Shown in pieces: positions 35,601-44,440 of a DNA stretch of 64,000 nt (position 1 is the first letter of the stretch; every line of letters starts with the position of its first letter). Made by a program: the position numbers and the translations under genes. The notes under the pieces were generated by a model. That model searched no databases, had not been told where the DNA came from, and worked only from the letters and a program-made list of their open reading frames with translations. The stretch comes from Veillonella sp. R32. GTDB lineage: Bacteria; Bacillota; Negativicutes; Veillonellales; Veillonellaceae. Where the stretch lies: the NCBI RefSeq assembly GCF_010093125.1, contig NZ_NMZQ01000004.1, positions 1 to 64,000 of the forward strand, written 5' to 3'.

Positions 35601-36525
35601 GGATTGTAGGCTTAGCATCATTTTACATGATGGTGCGCGTTATACTAGTACGCCGAAGCATAAGACTAAAGAACCGGCTTTATTAGCCGCTGTTGAGCGT
35701 TTAGAGCCGATTCAAGCAGACCCATTAGATGAGAGGATTGTAAATCGTTTTAATTTTAGCTACCCTTACATGGGGGCGGTGCAACGGGCTGCTAAGATTT
35801 CTGTTAGCGAGTTGAAACGACGTTTTGCAGAGCCTGAAGAGGAGGCTGCTAGCATAGTAGAGGCCTCAGTTAGTTCTGACCAAGCTTCTGATCAAGCTGG
35901 GCAAGAAAGAGAGTCTAAGGAAATAAGTATTGAGGCTTCCACTGCTATGGAGGAATCTGCTGATTTAGGGCCTTTTGGGGTTAAACCATTGGCATTGATG
36001 GCTCAAGAAGAGGTGACGTCAGGGGCGCGTTGGGGGACACTTATGCATGAAGCCATGCAGTGGTTGCCGTTAGAAACGTATACGGCCCAGCATTTGCGTG
36101 ATACCTTGGACCGCTTGACTTTAGAAGGGTATTTCACTGCGGAAGAACGACGAGTACTTAATGAGCGGGCTTTGCATCGTTTCTTTACGTCTGATTTAGG
36201 TAAACGGCTCTTGGCTTCGCCTCAAGTAGCTAGAGAATGGCCATTTAGTATGCTTATTGAAGGCCATGAAGTATATCCAGAGGTTGAACCTGGTGAAAAG
36301 CTATTCTTGCAAGGGATTATTGATACGGCCTTTTTAGAAGATAATCAATGGGTCTTAGTGGATTATAAAACAGACCGTGTTTCTGATGGGGAGGCCTTGA
36401 TAAAGCGGTATGGTGTGCAATTGCGCATATATAGTAAAGCGTTGGAGCGATTAACTGGCTTGCCGGTAAAAGCTTGTTATATATATTCGTTCCGCTTACA
36501 TGAAGCGGTGTTGATGCCCGAATAA
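32641..36525 (+). CDS. addA: ATP-dependent helicase/nuclease subunit AddA
   Basis: 1294 aa from the ATG at 32641, 9 bases after GGAAGGAGG; an ATG at 32635 is too close. UvrD-type helicase with Walker A AAAAGSGKTA (about residue 28), DEYQDTS, GDVKQSIYRFR, and SIHKSKGLEFPVVF; C-terminal nuclease motif WVLVDYKTD. Two non-conserved, strongly acidic or Ser/Glu-rich inserts lie near residues 535-595 (TDDDDADLENDEKE) and 1065-1115. Start overlaps addB by 35 bases. Confidence 0.96.
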   Translation: MKWTDAQQLAIDSPRQGSLPSQTLLVAAAAGSGKTAVLVERIIQRLQAKDRPLSIQELLVVTFTKAAAAEMSARIGAKLAEVFNRTGDAKLEEQLSLLPSAHISTLHSFCQWVISSYFYRLDIDPSYRIGNEGELMLLKTDVLAKLLAKAYEENSYHVFAIADMFGDDRSDDGIMTQILALHRFAVAQADPEAWLLAAKTRYATALGQPILDTLWGQYFWQQQQELISELTTRYETMRELTSLPDGPAKWAEQVDSAQYIMEALTAATTWDAMHEAVVLIGQHKFKSFDTRSFKKDLEAGILSDGLVSQVKALGVANKETLQAMQTGPFIITEAQFHRQIEQMLPYVQGLVDLTLAFMAEFTAAKQELGMLDFSDLEHLCLALLRTKQPDGTWAASEVALELQQTFKEVMVDEYQDTSGVQEAIVNLVSRKDNRFYVGDVKQSIYRFRMANPLLFMEKYRSFGRDADDVEMRIDLAENFRSDANILRFTNFVFRQIMTEAAAELEYGDAEALNPGREVKEAPENWVGGPVELHLVDVGEGTKSTFADERTEDTTAVSKGQGSMWAKEAARGADGPVGDLTDDDDADLENDEKETAFIIEKLLELKAQGKVVQNPDGTYRPMAWRDVVILLRSVKTKASRMVEALRQAGIPAYAEENSGYFSALEVKLLLALLQVIDNPEQDLPMAAVLGSPFVGLDANELGHLRMSGEGSLWSLLPKYGETTEKEAVIHFVERLERWRTYSRQHSVSDLLWTIYEEMNYLEYVSAMPNGLVRRANVMALYERAKQYEAGSFRGIFRFLRFLESLQAAGQDLGIGKTVSEADDVVRIMSIHKSKGLEFPVVFLASAQKGFNLRDIQAPMLLHGDSGVAVKGYFEEYRVLYGSLPWVHMREQLRLAAKAEEERILYVALTRARDKLYITGFVKDFKSLCQKQAGPALVANSKQLPTSLITGADSYLDWFIMSLSRHLEGNPIRVYSEVEDVALMNLPDKDCRLSIILHDGARYTSTPKHKTKEPALLAAVERLEPIQADPLDERIVNRFNFSYPYMGAVQRAAKISVSELKRRFAEPEEEAASIVEASVSSDQASDQAGQERESKEISIEASTAMEESADLGPFGVKPLALMAQEEVTSGARWGTLMHEAMQWLPLETYTAQHLRDTLDRLTLEGYFTAEERRVLNERALHRFFTSDLGKRLLASPQVAREWPFSMLIEGHEVYPEVEPGEKLFLQGIIDTAFLEDNQWVLVDYKTDRVSDGEALIKRYGVQLRIYSKALERLTGLPVKACYIYSFRLHEAVLMPE

Positions 36526-36542
36526 GGTGATTAGCCAAGCAT

Positions 36543-36639
36543 AATTCAGAAGATATGACCAATTATAATTAAGCTGTCATAAGTAATTGGTAATTAAGAC
36601 GACATAAGTAATGGCAATTAAGAAGATATAACTAATTAT
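36543..36639 (+). repeat. Four degenerate 24-25-bp tandem repeats after addA
   Basis: Units at 36543-36566, 36567-36591, 36592-36615 and 36616-36639, each starting AATTMAG and containing a GAYATAASTAAT-like core. The array starts 17 bases after the addA stop. Confidence 0.7.
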
Positions 36640-36673
36640 ATGTAGAACTGAATATATAGAACGGATCATAGGG

Positions 36674-36731
36674 AGAACCGACCCTTTACTGTTAGTTGTA
36701 AAAGTACTAATAGTAAGGTGGTCGGTTTTTA
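36674..36731 (+). terminator. Terminator after addA
   Basis: GAACCGACC with CTTACT-type extension pairs with a right arm ending GGTCGGTTTTT. Its GAACCGAC stem base resembles the terminator at 60889-60948. Confidence 0.75.
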
Positions 36732-37198
36732 TTTGCAATGAATTTCTTTTGTTCGCAATAAATTATCTTTTATTTAAAACTAATTATCAAATAGACTGAA
36801 GATGGTTATTTGATTAGTTAGGGAAAAGGAAATACAGAACTATTCAAAGACTTAGTATATTTAATGAATGTAAGCCTTGTCTGAATGGAGTTAGGCGTTA
36901 GTATGCATTTTAGTGATTATAAAATCTTCATGAAATTAAATTTGATATAACAGATTATCAAAATTATAAGAATATACAGAAAGTATAAGGGAAAATTACC
37001 TGCCGAAGAGAATTTATGTATGGTAATAATACGGTGGAAATATGAAAAACTGTATGACTAGAATATGGTTGTTTTGGGGCTGAAATCTGGATGGAGCTTG
37101 CAAAAATAGTATATGAAAATTGTATAAATATTGATGTAAAGAGGTTGAATTTGCTCCTTTAGAGGAGTATACTCACATCGTTAAATTCATGTAATCGA
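36732..37198 (+). other. Intergenic before the siderophore receptor gene
   Basis: About 470 bp of AT-rich sequence with no convincing gene. A small hairpin CTCCT/AGGAG lies at 37155-37168. Confidence 0.4.
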
Positions 37199-37214
37199 TA
37201 ATTGATTTCAATTA
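37199..37214. promoter_or_regulatory. 16-bp perfect palindrome upstream of the TonB receptor gene
   Basis: TAATTGATTTCAATTA (7-2-7) about 110 bp before the start codon. It follows GATAAT and is broadly Fur-like, but matches the classical 19-bp Fur consensus at only about half its positions. CATGTAATCG occurs just before it and again near 37285. An iron-dependent operator is plausible. Confidence 0.4.
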
Positions 37215-37323
37215 AGTGTTTGTTGGGAACTAGTGCACGAGTATTGATAATAGACATTTCGGCGTAATCGATACCATTGGTTTTACATGTAATCGTGTGA
37301 ATTGTTTGATTGTGGAGGTTCTG

Positions 37324-39453
37324 ATGAGTAAGAAGCAAATAGAGCAAATCATGTTAACAGCCAGTGTGTTAACGTTTCTATCATTGCCAGTCTATGCGGC
37401 TACCGCCGATACTGACAGTGCAACGAATGAGACCGCAGTGAGTGCTAAACAAAGTCAAAAAGTAGTACATATTGAGCCCATATCTGTTACGGCGGCAGGG
37501 TTTTCACAATTAGTTAAAGATGCGCCAGCCGATATTACGGTTATTTCTAAAGAAGAAATTGCTCGTAAAGGCTATACAGATTTTGCAGGTTTACTATCTG
37601 ATGTAGAAGGGGTTGATGTAAGAGCTTCAACGGGACGCATGGGTGCTGCTGGTGTAAGTATCCGCGGTATGGATGAAAAATACACTTTGATTATGGTAGA
37701 TGGAGTACCTGTGAATGGGGCCTCCTCACAAGATATTGGGCCTAATGGTTTCTACCAGCAAGTATATAGTTTTATTCCGCCAGCTAATAGCATTGAGCGT
37801 ATTGAAGTTGTTAAAGGGCCTATGTCTACCTTATACGGTTCAGATGCTATGGGCGGAGCCATTAATATTATTACTAAGAAGATTACAAATGAAGTGCATG
37901 GGAATATTAGTGTGGACCATACGTTTGAAACCGATAAAGGCCGTGGTGATACTAATCGTATTTCAGGGAGCATTCGCGGTCCGATTCAGGCGGATAAAGT
38001 GGGCTTAGAACTTCGTGGTAGTTATATTTTTCGCCAAGCCTCAACAGATGAAAATGGTGATGTCGTACGGGGTGGCATGCGCACGCCTTCTAAATTGAAG
38101 AACTCCAGTTTGGGCGGTAAATTAGTATGGACGCCAACGCAAAATAATACTTATTCCTTAGATTTAGACTTCTCCCGTGTAGATCAAAGCATGAATGGTA
38201 CGGCCAATATGGGGTATCGCTTTGACCGTGAAAAAGTGGTATTCGGTGCTGAAAATATTAAATCCTATGGGATTTGGAACACTACTTTAAGCTACAATAG
38301 CACCGTTATGCATGGGTATTCGTTAAACCAATATGACCCTTCCTCAGGGGAACGAACTATGAAAGATAGTAACTACATTGGGGAAACTAAGTTGGAAGTG
38401 ACCAAGTGGAAAAATCACCATGCTAATTTCGGCCTTCGTTATTGGCATGAAGAATTAGATGATGCTTTATTAAAAACTGGGGGCCGTTATGGTAAAACGA
38501 TTACGCCAAAACTAGGTGTTTTAGAAAATGACACCTGGGCATTATTTGCGGAAGATATGTGGAGCTTAATCCCTAAACTTGATTTTACATATGGTGTACG
38601 TTACGAACATCCTGATAAATTTGAAGATTATTTCACGCCTCGTGGTTATTTAGTGTATAAAGCTACTGATAAATGGACTGTTAAAGGTGGCGTAAGTACG
38701 GGCTTCCGCGTACCAACCTTAGCACAGGTGCAAAATGGCATCGTATCGTATTCTGGGGGCTATCAGACAGGGAATATTATTTCCGTTTATGGGAATCCTA
38801 ATTTGAAACCAGAAAAGAGCGTGAATAAGGAAATCGGTGTATATTATAGCGATCCATCTGGCTTACGGGGGAATATTACGGTCTTCGATACTACGTATAA
38901 GAACAAAATTACAACGGAAGAGTTAGATGCGTATAGCAATATATATCAAAATATTGACGGCGGTAAGGCCCATGGTGTAGAAATGGGGATTCGCGTGCCA
39001 TTAAGTGCTACCGTACATTTCAATGCGAATTACACGTACACATCCAGTAAAATTACGAGCGGTGAAAGTGAAGGCTATCCGTTGACGGCTACACCAAAAC
39101 ATATGGTAAATGCTAAAGTAGATTGGGATGCGAATGACCGGGCTAACGTTTGGTTTGGTATGGAATACCGCAATGGCATGGCTCGATATACAAGCAATGC
39201 GGATAATCGGGTGGTATCAGCCCTTGGCTTATATTACAAACCGTATTCTGTATTTTATTTAGGTGGTAGCTATAAATTTGATCATGGCCTTACGTTAACG
39301 GCTCAAATTAATAATATCTTTGACAAAGACTTTGATAAGACGGCGTGGGTAAATGGTACAGAATATAACTTGTATTACAGCGCTGGCAAGAGCACCAATG
39401 GTACCTACTTGTCAGGCCGTAACTATTGGGTATCCTTAAGTTATAATTTCTAG
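37324..39453 (+). CDS. TonB-dependent outer-membrane siderophore receptor
   Basis: 709 aa from the ATG at 37324 (GGAGG upstream), with a signal peptide ending near VYAA. Plug domain: ITVISKEEIARKGYTDFAGLLSDVEGVDV, IRGMDEKYTLIMVDGVPVNG and IERIEVVKGPMSTLYGSDAMGGAINIITKK. A 22-strand-type barrel follows and the chain ends in aromatic Phe (SLSYNF), as outer-membrane proteins do. Resembles FepA/colicin receptor type catecholate receptors. First of an iron-uptake operon; direct evidence for a diderm envelope. Confidence 0.93.
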   Translation: MSKKQIEQIMLTASVLTFLSLPVYAATADTDSATNETAVSAKQSQKVVHIEPISVTAAGFSQLVKDAPADITVISKEEIARKGYTDFAGLLSDVEGVDVRASTGRMGAAGVSIRGMDEKYTLIMVDGVPVNGASSQDIGPNGFYQQVYSFIPPANSIERIEVVKGPMSTLYGSDAMGGAINIITKKITNEVHGNISVDHTFETDKGRGDTNRISGSIRGPIQADKVGLELRGSYIFRQASTDENGDVVRGGMRTPSKLKNSSLGGKLVWTPTQNNTYSLDLDFSRVDQSMNGTANMGYRFDREKVVFGAENIKSYGIWNTTLSYNSTVMHGYSLNQYDPSSGERTMKDSNYIGETKLEVTKWKNHHANFGLRYWHEELDDALLKTGGRYGKTITPKLGVLENDTWALFAEDMWSLIPKLDFTYGVRYEHPDKFEDYFTPRGYLVYKATDKWTVKGGVSTGFRVPTLAQVQNGIVSYSGGYQTGNIISVYGNPNLKPEKSVNKEIGVYYSDPSGLRGNITVFDTTYKNKITTEELDAYSNIYQNIDGGKAHGVEMGIRVPLSATVHFNANYTYTSSKITSGESEGYPLTATPKHMVNAKVDWDANDRANVWFGMEYRNGMARYTSNADNRVVSALGLYYKPYSVFYLGGSYKFDHGLTLTAQINNIFDKDFDKTAWVNGTEYNLYYSAGKSTNGTYLSGRNYWVSLSYNF

Positions 39454-39501
39454 TTTTGCCATACACAGGTAGCAGCATAGAAGGATAAGGAGGTGGCGTC
39501 T

Positions 39502-40440
39502 ATGTGGAAATATATTCTCTTATTAATCATAGCGGCCATCGTCTCTTTATTAGTAGGCGTGGCCGATATTTCGTGGCAAACGTTAACAAGTGAACAGTTA
39601 CAAATCTTGGTTCAAAGCCGTATACCAAGGCTTATAGCCGTATTAATAACGGGCGCTACCATGTCTATAGCGGGTTTGATAATGCAGCAACTTTCACAAA
39701 ATAAATTTGCGGCCCCTTCCACATCAGGAACGATTGAAGCAGCTAGTTTAGGCCTTTTAGTGGCTATGGTGTTTGTAGGTGCTACCGCCATTTGGGCTAA
39801 GGTAGCAATTGCCTTTGTGTTTGCCTTAGGTGGAGCGTGGTTATTTATGACTATGCTCGATCGAGTGGTGTACAAAGATGCGCTCTTTATTCCGCTACTG
39901 GGCATCATGTTTGGCCGAGTTATTTCGGCGATGACTACGTTTATTGCCTATAAATATGATTTGGTGCAAAGCTTAAATGCTTGGATTTATGGTGATTTTT
40001 CGGGGGTCTTAAAAGGTCGCTATGAACTCTTATATTTAGGGGTTGTCGTTATTATTGTTACTTATTTGTATGCGCATAAACTGACGATAGCAGGGTTTGG
40101 TGAATCCTTTGCTCATAGCTTGGGCCTTAATTATCAAGCCGTTAAGCGCTTAGGGCTTACCTTAGTGGCCATTTCCACAGCGACAGTAGTGCTGACGGTA
40201 GGTGAAATTTCCTTTATTGGTTTAATTATTCCCAATTTAGTGACTATGTGGCGCGGTGATAATATACGAGCCAATTTGCCCTATGTAGCGATTATAGGTG
40301 CTTTATTCGTTCTTGCTTGTGATATTGTAGGCCGGCTTATTATTTATCCTTATGAGGTATCGGTCAGTCTTGTTATTGGCGTTATTGGTAGTATTTTATT
40401 CTTAACATTTTTAGTAAGGAGGAAGCAACATGGCTACTAA
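39502..40440 (+). CDS. Iron-siderophore ABC transporter permease, first subunit
   Basis: 312 aa from the ATG at 39502, 8 bases after AAGGAGG; an in-frame GTG at 39493 lies within the ribosome site. FecCD-family permease with RIPRLIAVLITGATMSIAGLIMQQLSQNKFAAPSTSG and SFIGLIIPNLV. Closest by feel to the CeuB/YclN group that imports catecholate siderophores. It overlaps the next permease gene by 11 bases. Confidence 0.9.
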   Translation: MWKYILLLIIAAIVSLLVGVADISWQTLTSEQLQILVQSRIPRLIAVLITGATMSIAGLIMQQLSQNKFAAPSTSGTIEAASLGLLVAMVFVGATAIWAKVAIAFVFALGGAWLFMTMLDRVVYKDALFIPLLGIMFGRVISAMTTFIAYKYDLVQSLNAWIYGDFSGVLKGRYELLYLGVVVIIVTYLYAHKLTIAGFGESFAHSLGLNYQAVKRLGLTLVAISTATVVLTVGEISFIGLIIPNLVTMWRGDNIRANLPYVAIIGALFVLACDIVGRLIIYPYEVSVSLVIGVIGSILFLTFLVRRKQHGY

Positions 40441-41386
40441 TCAAAGGCGGTTGCTTCTTTTAATAGGTCTTTTTATTCTCGCTTTAGGGGCCTATTTGAT
40501 GATTAACATGTCAACTGCTCAAATGGCGTATGCCTTGCCACGACGTTTAGAAAAAGTAGTCGCTGTGCTTTTAGCGGGCTTTGGCGTGGCCGTAAGTTCT
40601 ATTTTGTTTCAAACAATAACCCATAATCGTATTTTAACGCCATCTATTATAGGCTTTGACTCCCTATATTTACTCATTCAAGGTGGCGTATTGTTTATTT
40701 TTGGCAGTACGGTTACCGGCTTTTTAGATGAAAGTTATTATTTTCTGCTCAATGTAGCTTTAATGGTGGTCTTTGCGGAACTATTATTTCGGTTTCTATT
40801 TCAGCGTGAGCAATCATATATTTACTTTATTTTATTGGCTGGTGTAGTTTGTGGCATGTTATTTCGCAGTGCCTTTTCCTTTTTTATGCTTTTATTAGAT
40901 CCCGATCAATTTTATGTATTGCAAAATAAAATGTTTGCTAGTTTTAATTTGATTCCTACGAATTTATTGGGCCTAGCTGCTGTATTGACGGTGGTTGCGA
41001 TTATATATGGTTGGCCTTTACGGCGCGAGCTGGATGTATTTGTGCTAGGTCGTGAAAATGCACATAATTTAGGGATTGATACAGCTCGTTTACAAAAGCG
41101 TGTGCTTCGGGTAATTGCTTTGTTAGTAGCGGTGGCTACGGCTCTAGTAGGGCCCATTACTTTTTTGGGATTATTAGTCGTAAATGTAGCGTATCAGCTA
41201 TTGGCTACCTATCGACATAGCATTCTTATAGTTGGCACGGTCTTAATCAGTTGGGTTGCTTTATTACTGGGGCTTGTAGTTGTAGAGCATGCGCTCGATT
41301 TTGCAACCAATTTGACGGTCATTATTAACGGCATTGGTGGTTCGTATTTCTTATATTTATTATTGAAGGAGGGTAAATCATGCTAA
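40430..41386 (+). CDS. Iron-siderophore ABC transporter permease, second subunit
   Basis: 318 aa, GGAGG inside the end of the preceding gene. FecCD-type membrane protein with RRLEKVVAVLLAGFGVAVSSILFQTITHNRILTPSIIGFDSLY and GPITFLGLLVVNVAYQLL, of the CeuC/YclO group. It forms the permease heterodimer with its neighbour and overlaps the ATPase gene by 7 bases. Confidence 0.9.
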   Translation: MATNQRRLLLLIGLFILALGAYLMINMSTAQMAYALPRRLEKVVAVLLAGFGVAVSSILFQTITHNRILTPSIIGFDSLYLLIQGGVLFIFGSTVTGFLDESYYFLLNVALMVVFAELLFRFLFQREQSYIYFILLAGVVCGMLFRSAFSFFMLLLDPDQFYVLQNKMFASFNLIPTNLLGLAAVLTVVAIIYGWPLRRELDVFVLGRENAHNLGIDTARLQKRVLRVIALLVAVATALVGPITFLGLLVVNVAYQLLATYRHSILIVGTVLISWVALLLGLVVVEHALDFATNLTVIINGIGGSYFLYLLLKEGKSC

Positions 41387-42138
41387 CGTTGACACATATA
41401 ACTAAAGCATATCGTGATAAGACTGTATTACAGGACGTATCTGTTACCTTCCAACCGGGACGATTGGTTTCCATTATTGGCCCTAATGGGGCTGGTAAAA
41501 GTACCTTGCTAGGCGTTATTACACAACTTTCGCCACAAACAGGGGGAGAGGTACGGCTTGATGATAGGCCGATTACGGCTTATGACCGCCAAGCATTGGC
41601 TAAGCGTATTTCCTTTTTACGGCAAAGCAATGCTGTTAATGTGCGCTTAACGGTGCGGGAATTGATAGCTTTTGGGCGATTTCCTTATTCACAAGGCCGT
41701 TTGACAAAAGAGGATGAAGCTAAGATTGAAGGGGCTATTCAATATTTACAGTTAGAAGCCATGGCGGATCGCTTTATAGATCAACTTAGTGGTGGTGAAA
41801 GACAGCGTGCTTTTATTGCTATGACGTTGGCACAAGATACAGATTATGTGCTACTAGATGAGCCGTTAAATAATTTAGATATGAAACATTCCGTGCAGAT
41901 TATGAAGGCTTTACGGCAAATGGTCGATCAATTGGGGAAAACTGTTGTTATCGTTATTCATGATATTAATTTTGCCTCCTTTTACTCGGATGAAATCATT
42001 GCGATTAAGCAAGGTCAGTTGGTAGAACAGGGAGATACAGGGGTCATTATTAATGAAGACATGTTGCGTAATATTTACGATATGGATATACGAGTTACCA
42101 ATATAAATGATAAGAGACTATGTGAATATTTTCAGTAA
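41380..42138 (+). CDS. Iron-siderophore ABC transporter ATP-binding protein
   Basis: 252 aa. Walker A GPNGAGKST (residues 34-42), signature LSGGERQRAF, Walker B YVLLDEPLNNLD and H-loop VIHDINFA: the FecE/FepC subtype, CeuD/YclP-like. Overlaps the permease gene; energises periplasm-to-cytoplasm transport. Confidence 0.93.
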   Translation: MLTLTHITKAYRDKTVLQDVSVTFQPGRLVSIIGPNGAGKSTLLGVITQLSPQTGGEVRLDDRPITAYDRQALAKRISFLRQSNAVNVRLTVRELIAFGRFPYSQGRLTKEDEAKIEGAIQYLQLEAMADRFIDQLSGGERQRAFIAMTLAQDTDYVLLDEPLNNLDMKHSVQIMKALRQMVDQLGKTVVIVIHDINFASFYSDEIIAIKQGQLVEQGDTGVIINEDMLRNIYDMDIRVTNINDKRLCEYFQ

Positions 42139-42204
42139 TCATTTGTCCTATATGGTGATATAATAACGGTGTAATTCAAAGGTATGAAGAAAGGACGTAA
42201 GAGT

Positions 42205-43167
42205 ATGAGTAAATTGTTGAAGTATGTGGCGTTAGCTGTTTTTACGCTGGCGTTGGGGTTATTAGCCGGTTGTGGTAATGATAGTGCCTCAAATAGTACG
42301 GCGGATTCGGGAGCGACCATAACGATTCATCATAAATCAGGCGATACTACGGTGCCTGTAAATCCTAAGCGGGTAGTCGTGCTTGATTTAGCGACCTTAG
42401 ATACGATGGATCGGTTAGATTTAGAGAGCCATGTGGTGGGCATTCCTAACGATTTAATGCCTGCTTATTTAGATAAGTATAAAGATACTAAAACGTATAC
42501 TAGCGTAGGTAATCTAAAAGCAGTTAATTTTGAAAAGATTAGCCAGTTAAAGCCAGATTTAATCATTATTAATGGCCGCCAAGAAGAATCCTATAAAGAG
42601 CTGGCCGCTATTGCACCAACTATTAATTTAGGGCTTGATATGGCCCATTATTGGGATTCAGTGCAACATAATGTGAAAATCATCGGTCAAATTTTTAACA
42701 AAGAAAAAGAAGCTGACGAAGCCTTACTTAGTCTACAAAATCGTATTGATAATTTGAAAAAAGATACAGCTGATAGTGACAAACAAGGGGTTGTTGTCAT
42801 GGTAAGTGGCGGTAAATTGAGCGTATTTGGTCCTGGCACACGTTATGGCCTTGCCTTTGATACGGTGGGGGCTAAATCCATCTTACCAGTACCTACTGAA
42901 GGGAAAGAAACCCTTCATGGGCAACGAGCTTCCTTTGAATTTTTAGCTGAAAAAAATCCTGATTTTATGATTGTGATTGACCGAGATAATGCTATTGGCC
43001 AAGGTGGTTCGGCAAAAGATGTTATGAATACGCCTTTGATTAATCAGACAAAAGCGGCGCAAACCGAACATATTATTTATGTGGATCCAGGCCTTTGGTA
43101 CTTATCTGGTGGCGGTTTAGAATCTACCGCTTTGATGCTTGATGATATTGCACAGGCCATTCAATAA
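42205..43167 (+). CDS. Iron-siderophore ABC transporter substrate-binding lipoprotein
   Basis: 320 aa from the ATG at 42205 (AAAGGA about 9 bases upstream; the ATG at 42184 overlaps this site). Lipobox LLAGC gives acylation near residue 24. CeuE/YclQ/FatB-type features: VPVNPKRVVVLDLATLDTMDRL and INGRQEESYKELAAIAPTINL. It receives the iron chelate after the TonB receptor. Last gene of the operon. Confidence 0.92.
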   Translation: MSKLLKYVALAVFTLALGLLAGCGNDSASNSTADSGATITIHHKSGDTTVPVNPKRVVVLDLATLDTMDRLDLESHVVGIPNDLMPAYLDKYKDTKTYTSVGNLKAVNFEKISQLKPDLIIINGRQEESYKELAAIAPTINLGLDMAHYWDSVQHNVKIIGQIFNKEKEADEALLSLQNRIDNLKKDTADSDKQGVVVMVSGGKLSVFGPGTRYGLAFDTVGAKSILPVPTEGKETLHGQRASFEFLAEKNPDFMIVIDRDNAIGQGGSAKDVMNTPLINQTKAAQTEHIIYVDPGLWYLSGGGLESTALMLDDIAQAIQ

Positions 43168-43279
43168 TAGGGAGTATGGCTGTATTTAAAATGTATAGTT
43201 GTATTATTTAGCATTATCTAGTATGTATCGTTGTATTTATATAAGAGATAAGTAAATAAGAAAAATGTAAATAAATAAG

Positions 43280-43305
43280 AAAAAAGGCCCCCAGGGGCCT
43301 TTTTT
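43280..43305. terminator. Terminator between the iron operon and a solute-binding protein gene
   Basis: AAAAAAGGCCCC / GGGGCCTTTTTT with a two-base loop; symmetrical, so it can end the convergent genes on both strands. Confidence 0.9.
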
Positions 43306-43353
43306 GTGTGGTATTCATAGTGTAAGCCACAGCTTAGATTGTCAAGGAACGTC

Positions 43354-44145
43354 TTATTTTTTAGCAGCGCCAAACCATTTTTCATAGATTTTGTCGTAAG
43401 TACCATCTGCTTTTAATTCTTCCAACGCTTTATCAGCCTGTTCTTTTAGCTGTTTGTCGTCTTTGCGGAAGGCCCATACGAATGGTTCTGGATCTACTGG
43501 TTCACCAATGATTTTAGCATCAGCATCGGCCCCTTGTTTTAAGTAATAAAGGGCTACTGCATTATCAAGGACAATAGCATCAGCTGTGCCAGCATTTAAT
43601 TCGTTGAATAATTGAGAGTTGCTGTCTACCGATTTAATTTGTGCATTTGGAATCTTTTCAGCTACATCTAAGGCTACGCTACCAATTTGTACTACAATAC
43701 GTTTACCTGCTAAATCATTCATGCTAGTAGCAGTATCACTTTTTTTAACGATAGCTACGAAGCCACCTTTGTCAAAATATGGATTACTGAATAATACTGC
43801 CTTTTCACGTTCTGGTGTAGCGCTCAAGCCAGAAGCAATCATGTCGATGTCTTTACTTTGTAAAGCTGGGATTAAGGCATCAAAGCCCATGCTCTTGAAT
43901 TCCATTTTGTAGCCCATTTTCTTAGCTACGGCATCGGCTAAATCAATATCGAAGCCTACATATTTATCCCCTTCCGTAAATTCGAATGGTGGGAATGTTG
44001 TTTCAGCCCCTACTTTGAGAACTTTTTCTTGTGAATCGCTACCCGTGCTACTGCCACAACCAGCGATTAAACCGGCCGTTAAAAGGGCCGCTGTTAGTGT
44101 TACCACTACTTTTTTGCTTGCAAATTTTTTTAAACTGTTAAACAT
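43354..44145 (-). CDS. Polar amino acid ABC transporter substrate-binding lipoprotein, copy 1
   Basis: 263 aa, GGGGAGG upstream. Lipobox LIAGC (Cys30). Solute-binding protein family 3: LKVGAETTFPPFEF, YVGFDIDLADAVAKKMGYKMEFK, DMIASGLSATPEREKAVLFSNPYF, and C-terminal EELKADGTYDKIYEKWFG. Binds an amino acid, perhaps glutamine or another polar one. About 60% like the next upstream gene by eye. No permease or ATPase gene is nearby. Confidence 0.9.
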   Translation of the reverse strand: MFNSLKKFASKKVVVTLTAALLTAGLIAGCGSSTGSDSQEKVLKVGAETTFPPFEFTEGDKYVGFDIDLADAVAKKMGYKMEFKSMGFDALIPALQSKDIDMIASGLSATPEREKAVLFSNPYFDKGGFVAIVKKSDTATSMNDLAGKRIVVQIGSVALDVAEKIPNAQIKSVDSNSQLFNELNAGTADAIVLDNAVALYYLKQGADADAKIIGEPVDPEPFVWAFRKDDKQLKEQADKALEELKADGTYDKIYEKWFGAAKK

Positions 44146-44249
44146 AATAGCCTCCCCTATCTACATACTAGGTGAATTCAAAATTAAGTATAAGCATATT
44201 ATAGCCCTTTTTTGTATAAATATCAATAAAATAAAAATATTTTTGTATA

Positions 44250-44305
44250 TCTATTCAATGTCTTATGTAATGTCTATTTAATGCCTATTCAATATCTATT
44301 GAATA
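44250..44305 (-). repeat. Five degenerate 11-12-bp tandem repeats
   Basis: Units TCTATTCAATG, TCTTATGTAATG, TCTATTTAATG, CCTATTCAATA and TCTATTGAATA run from 44250 to 44305, upstream of the first binding-protein gene. Confidence 0.65.
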
Positions 44306-44326
44306 GGTGAAAGGTAGAATGTAGAA

Positions 44327-44372
44327 AAAATGAGCCTAGCCCATGTATATTTACATAAGCTAGACTCATTTA
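44327..44372 (-). terminator. Terminator after solute-binding protein copy 2
   Basis: AAATGAGCCTAGC pairs with GCTAGACTCATTT across an 18-base loop, with A/T runs. Confidence 0.75.
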
Positions 44373-44440
44373 TTGTAAGCTCTGATTTCCTTTAAGTTTT
44401 GTTTTTCTGGTTAGAATCTAGTAGGTTAGGGTAATCGATA

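Noticed and set aside
42141-42165. Further copy of the 3'-UTR element (TTTGTCCTATAT, reverse strand)
   Set aside because: Only about 11 bases match, it lies inside the iron operon and no terminator follows on that strand.
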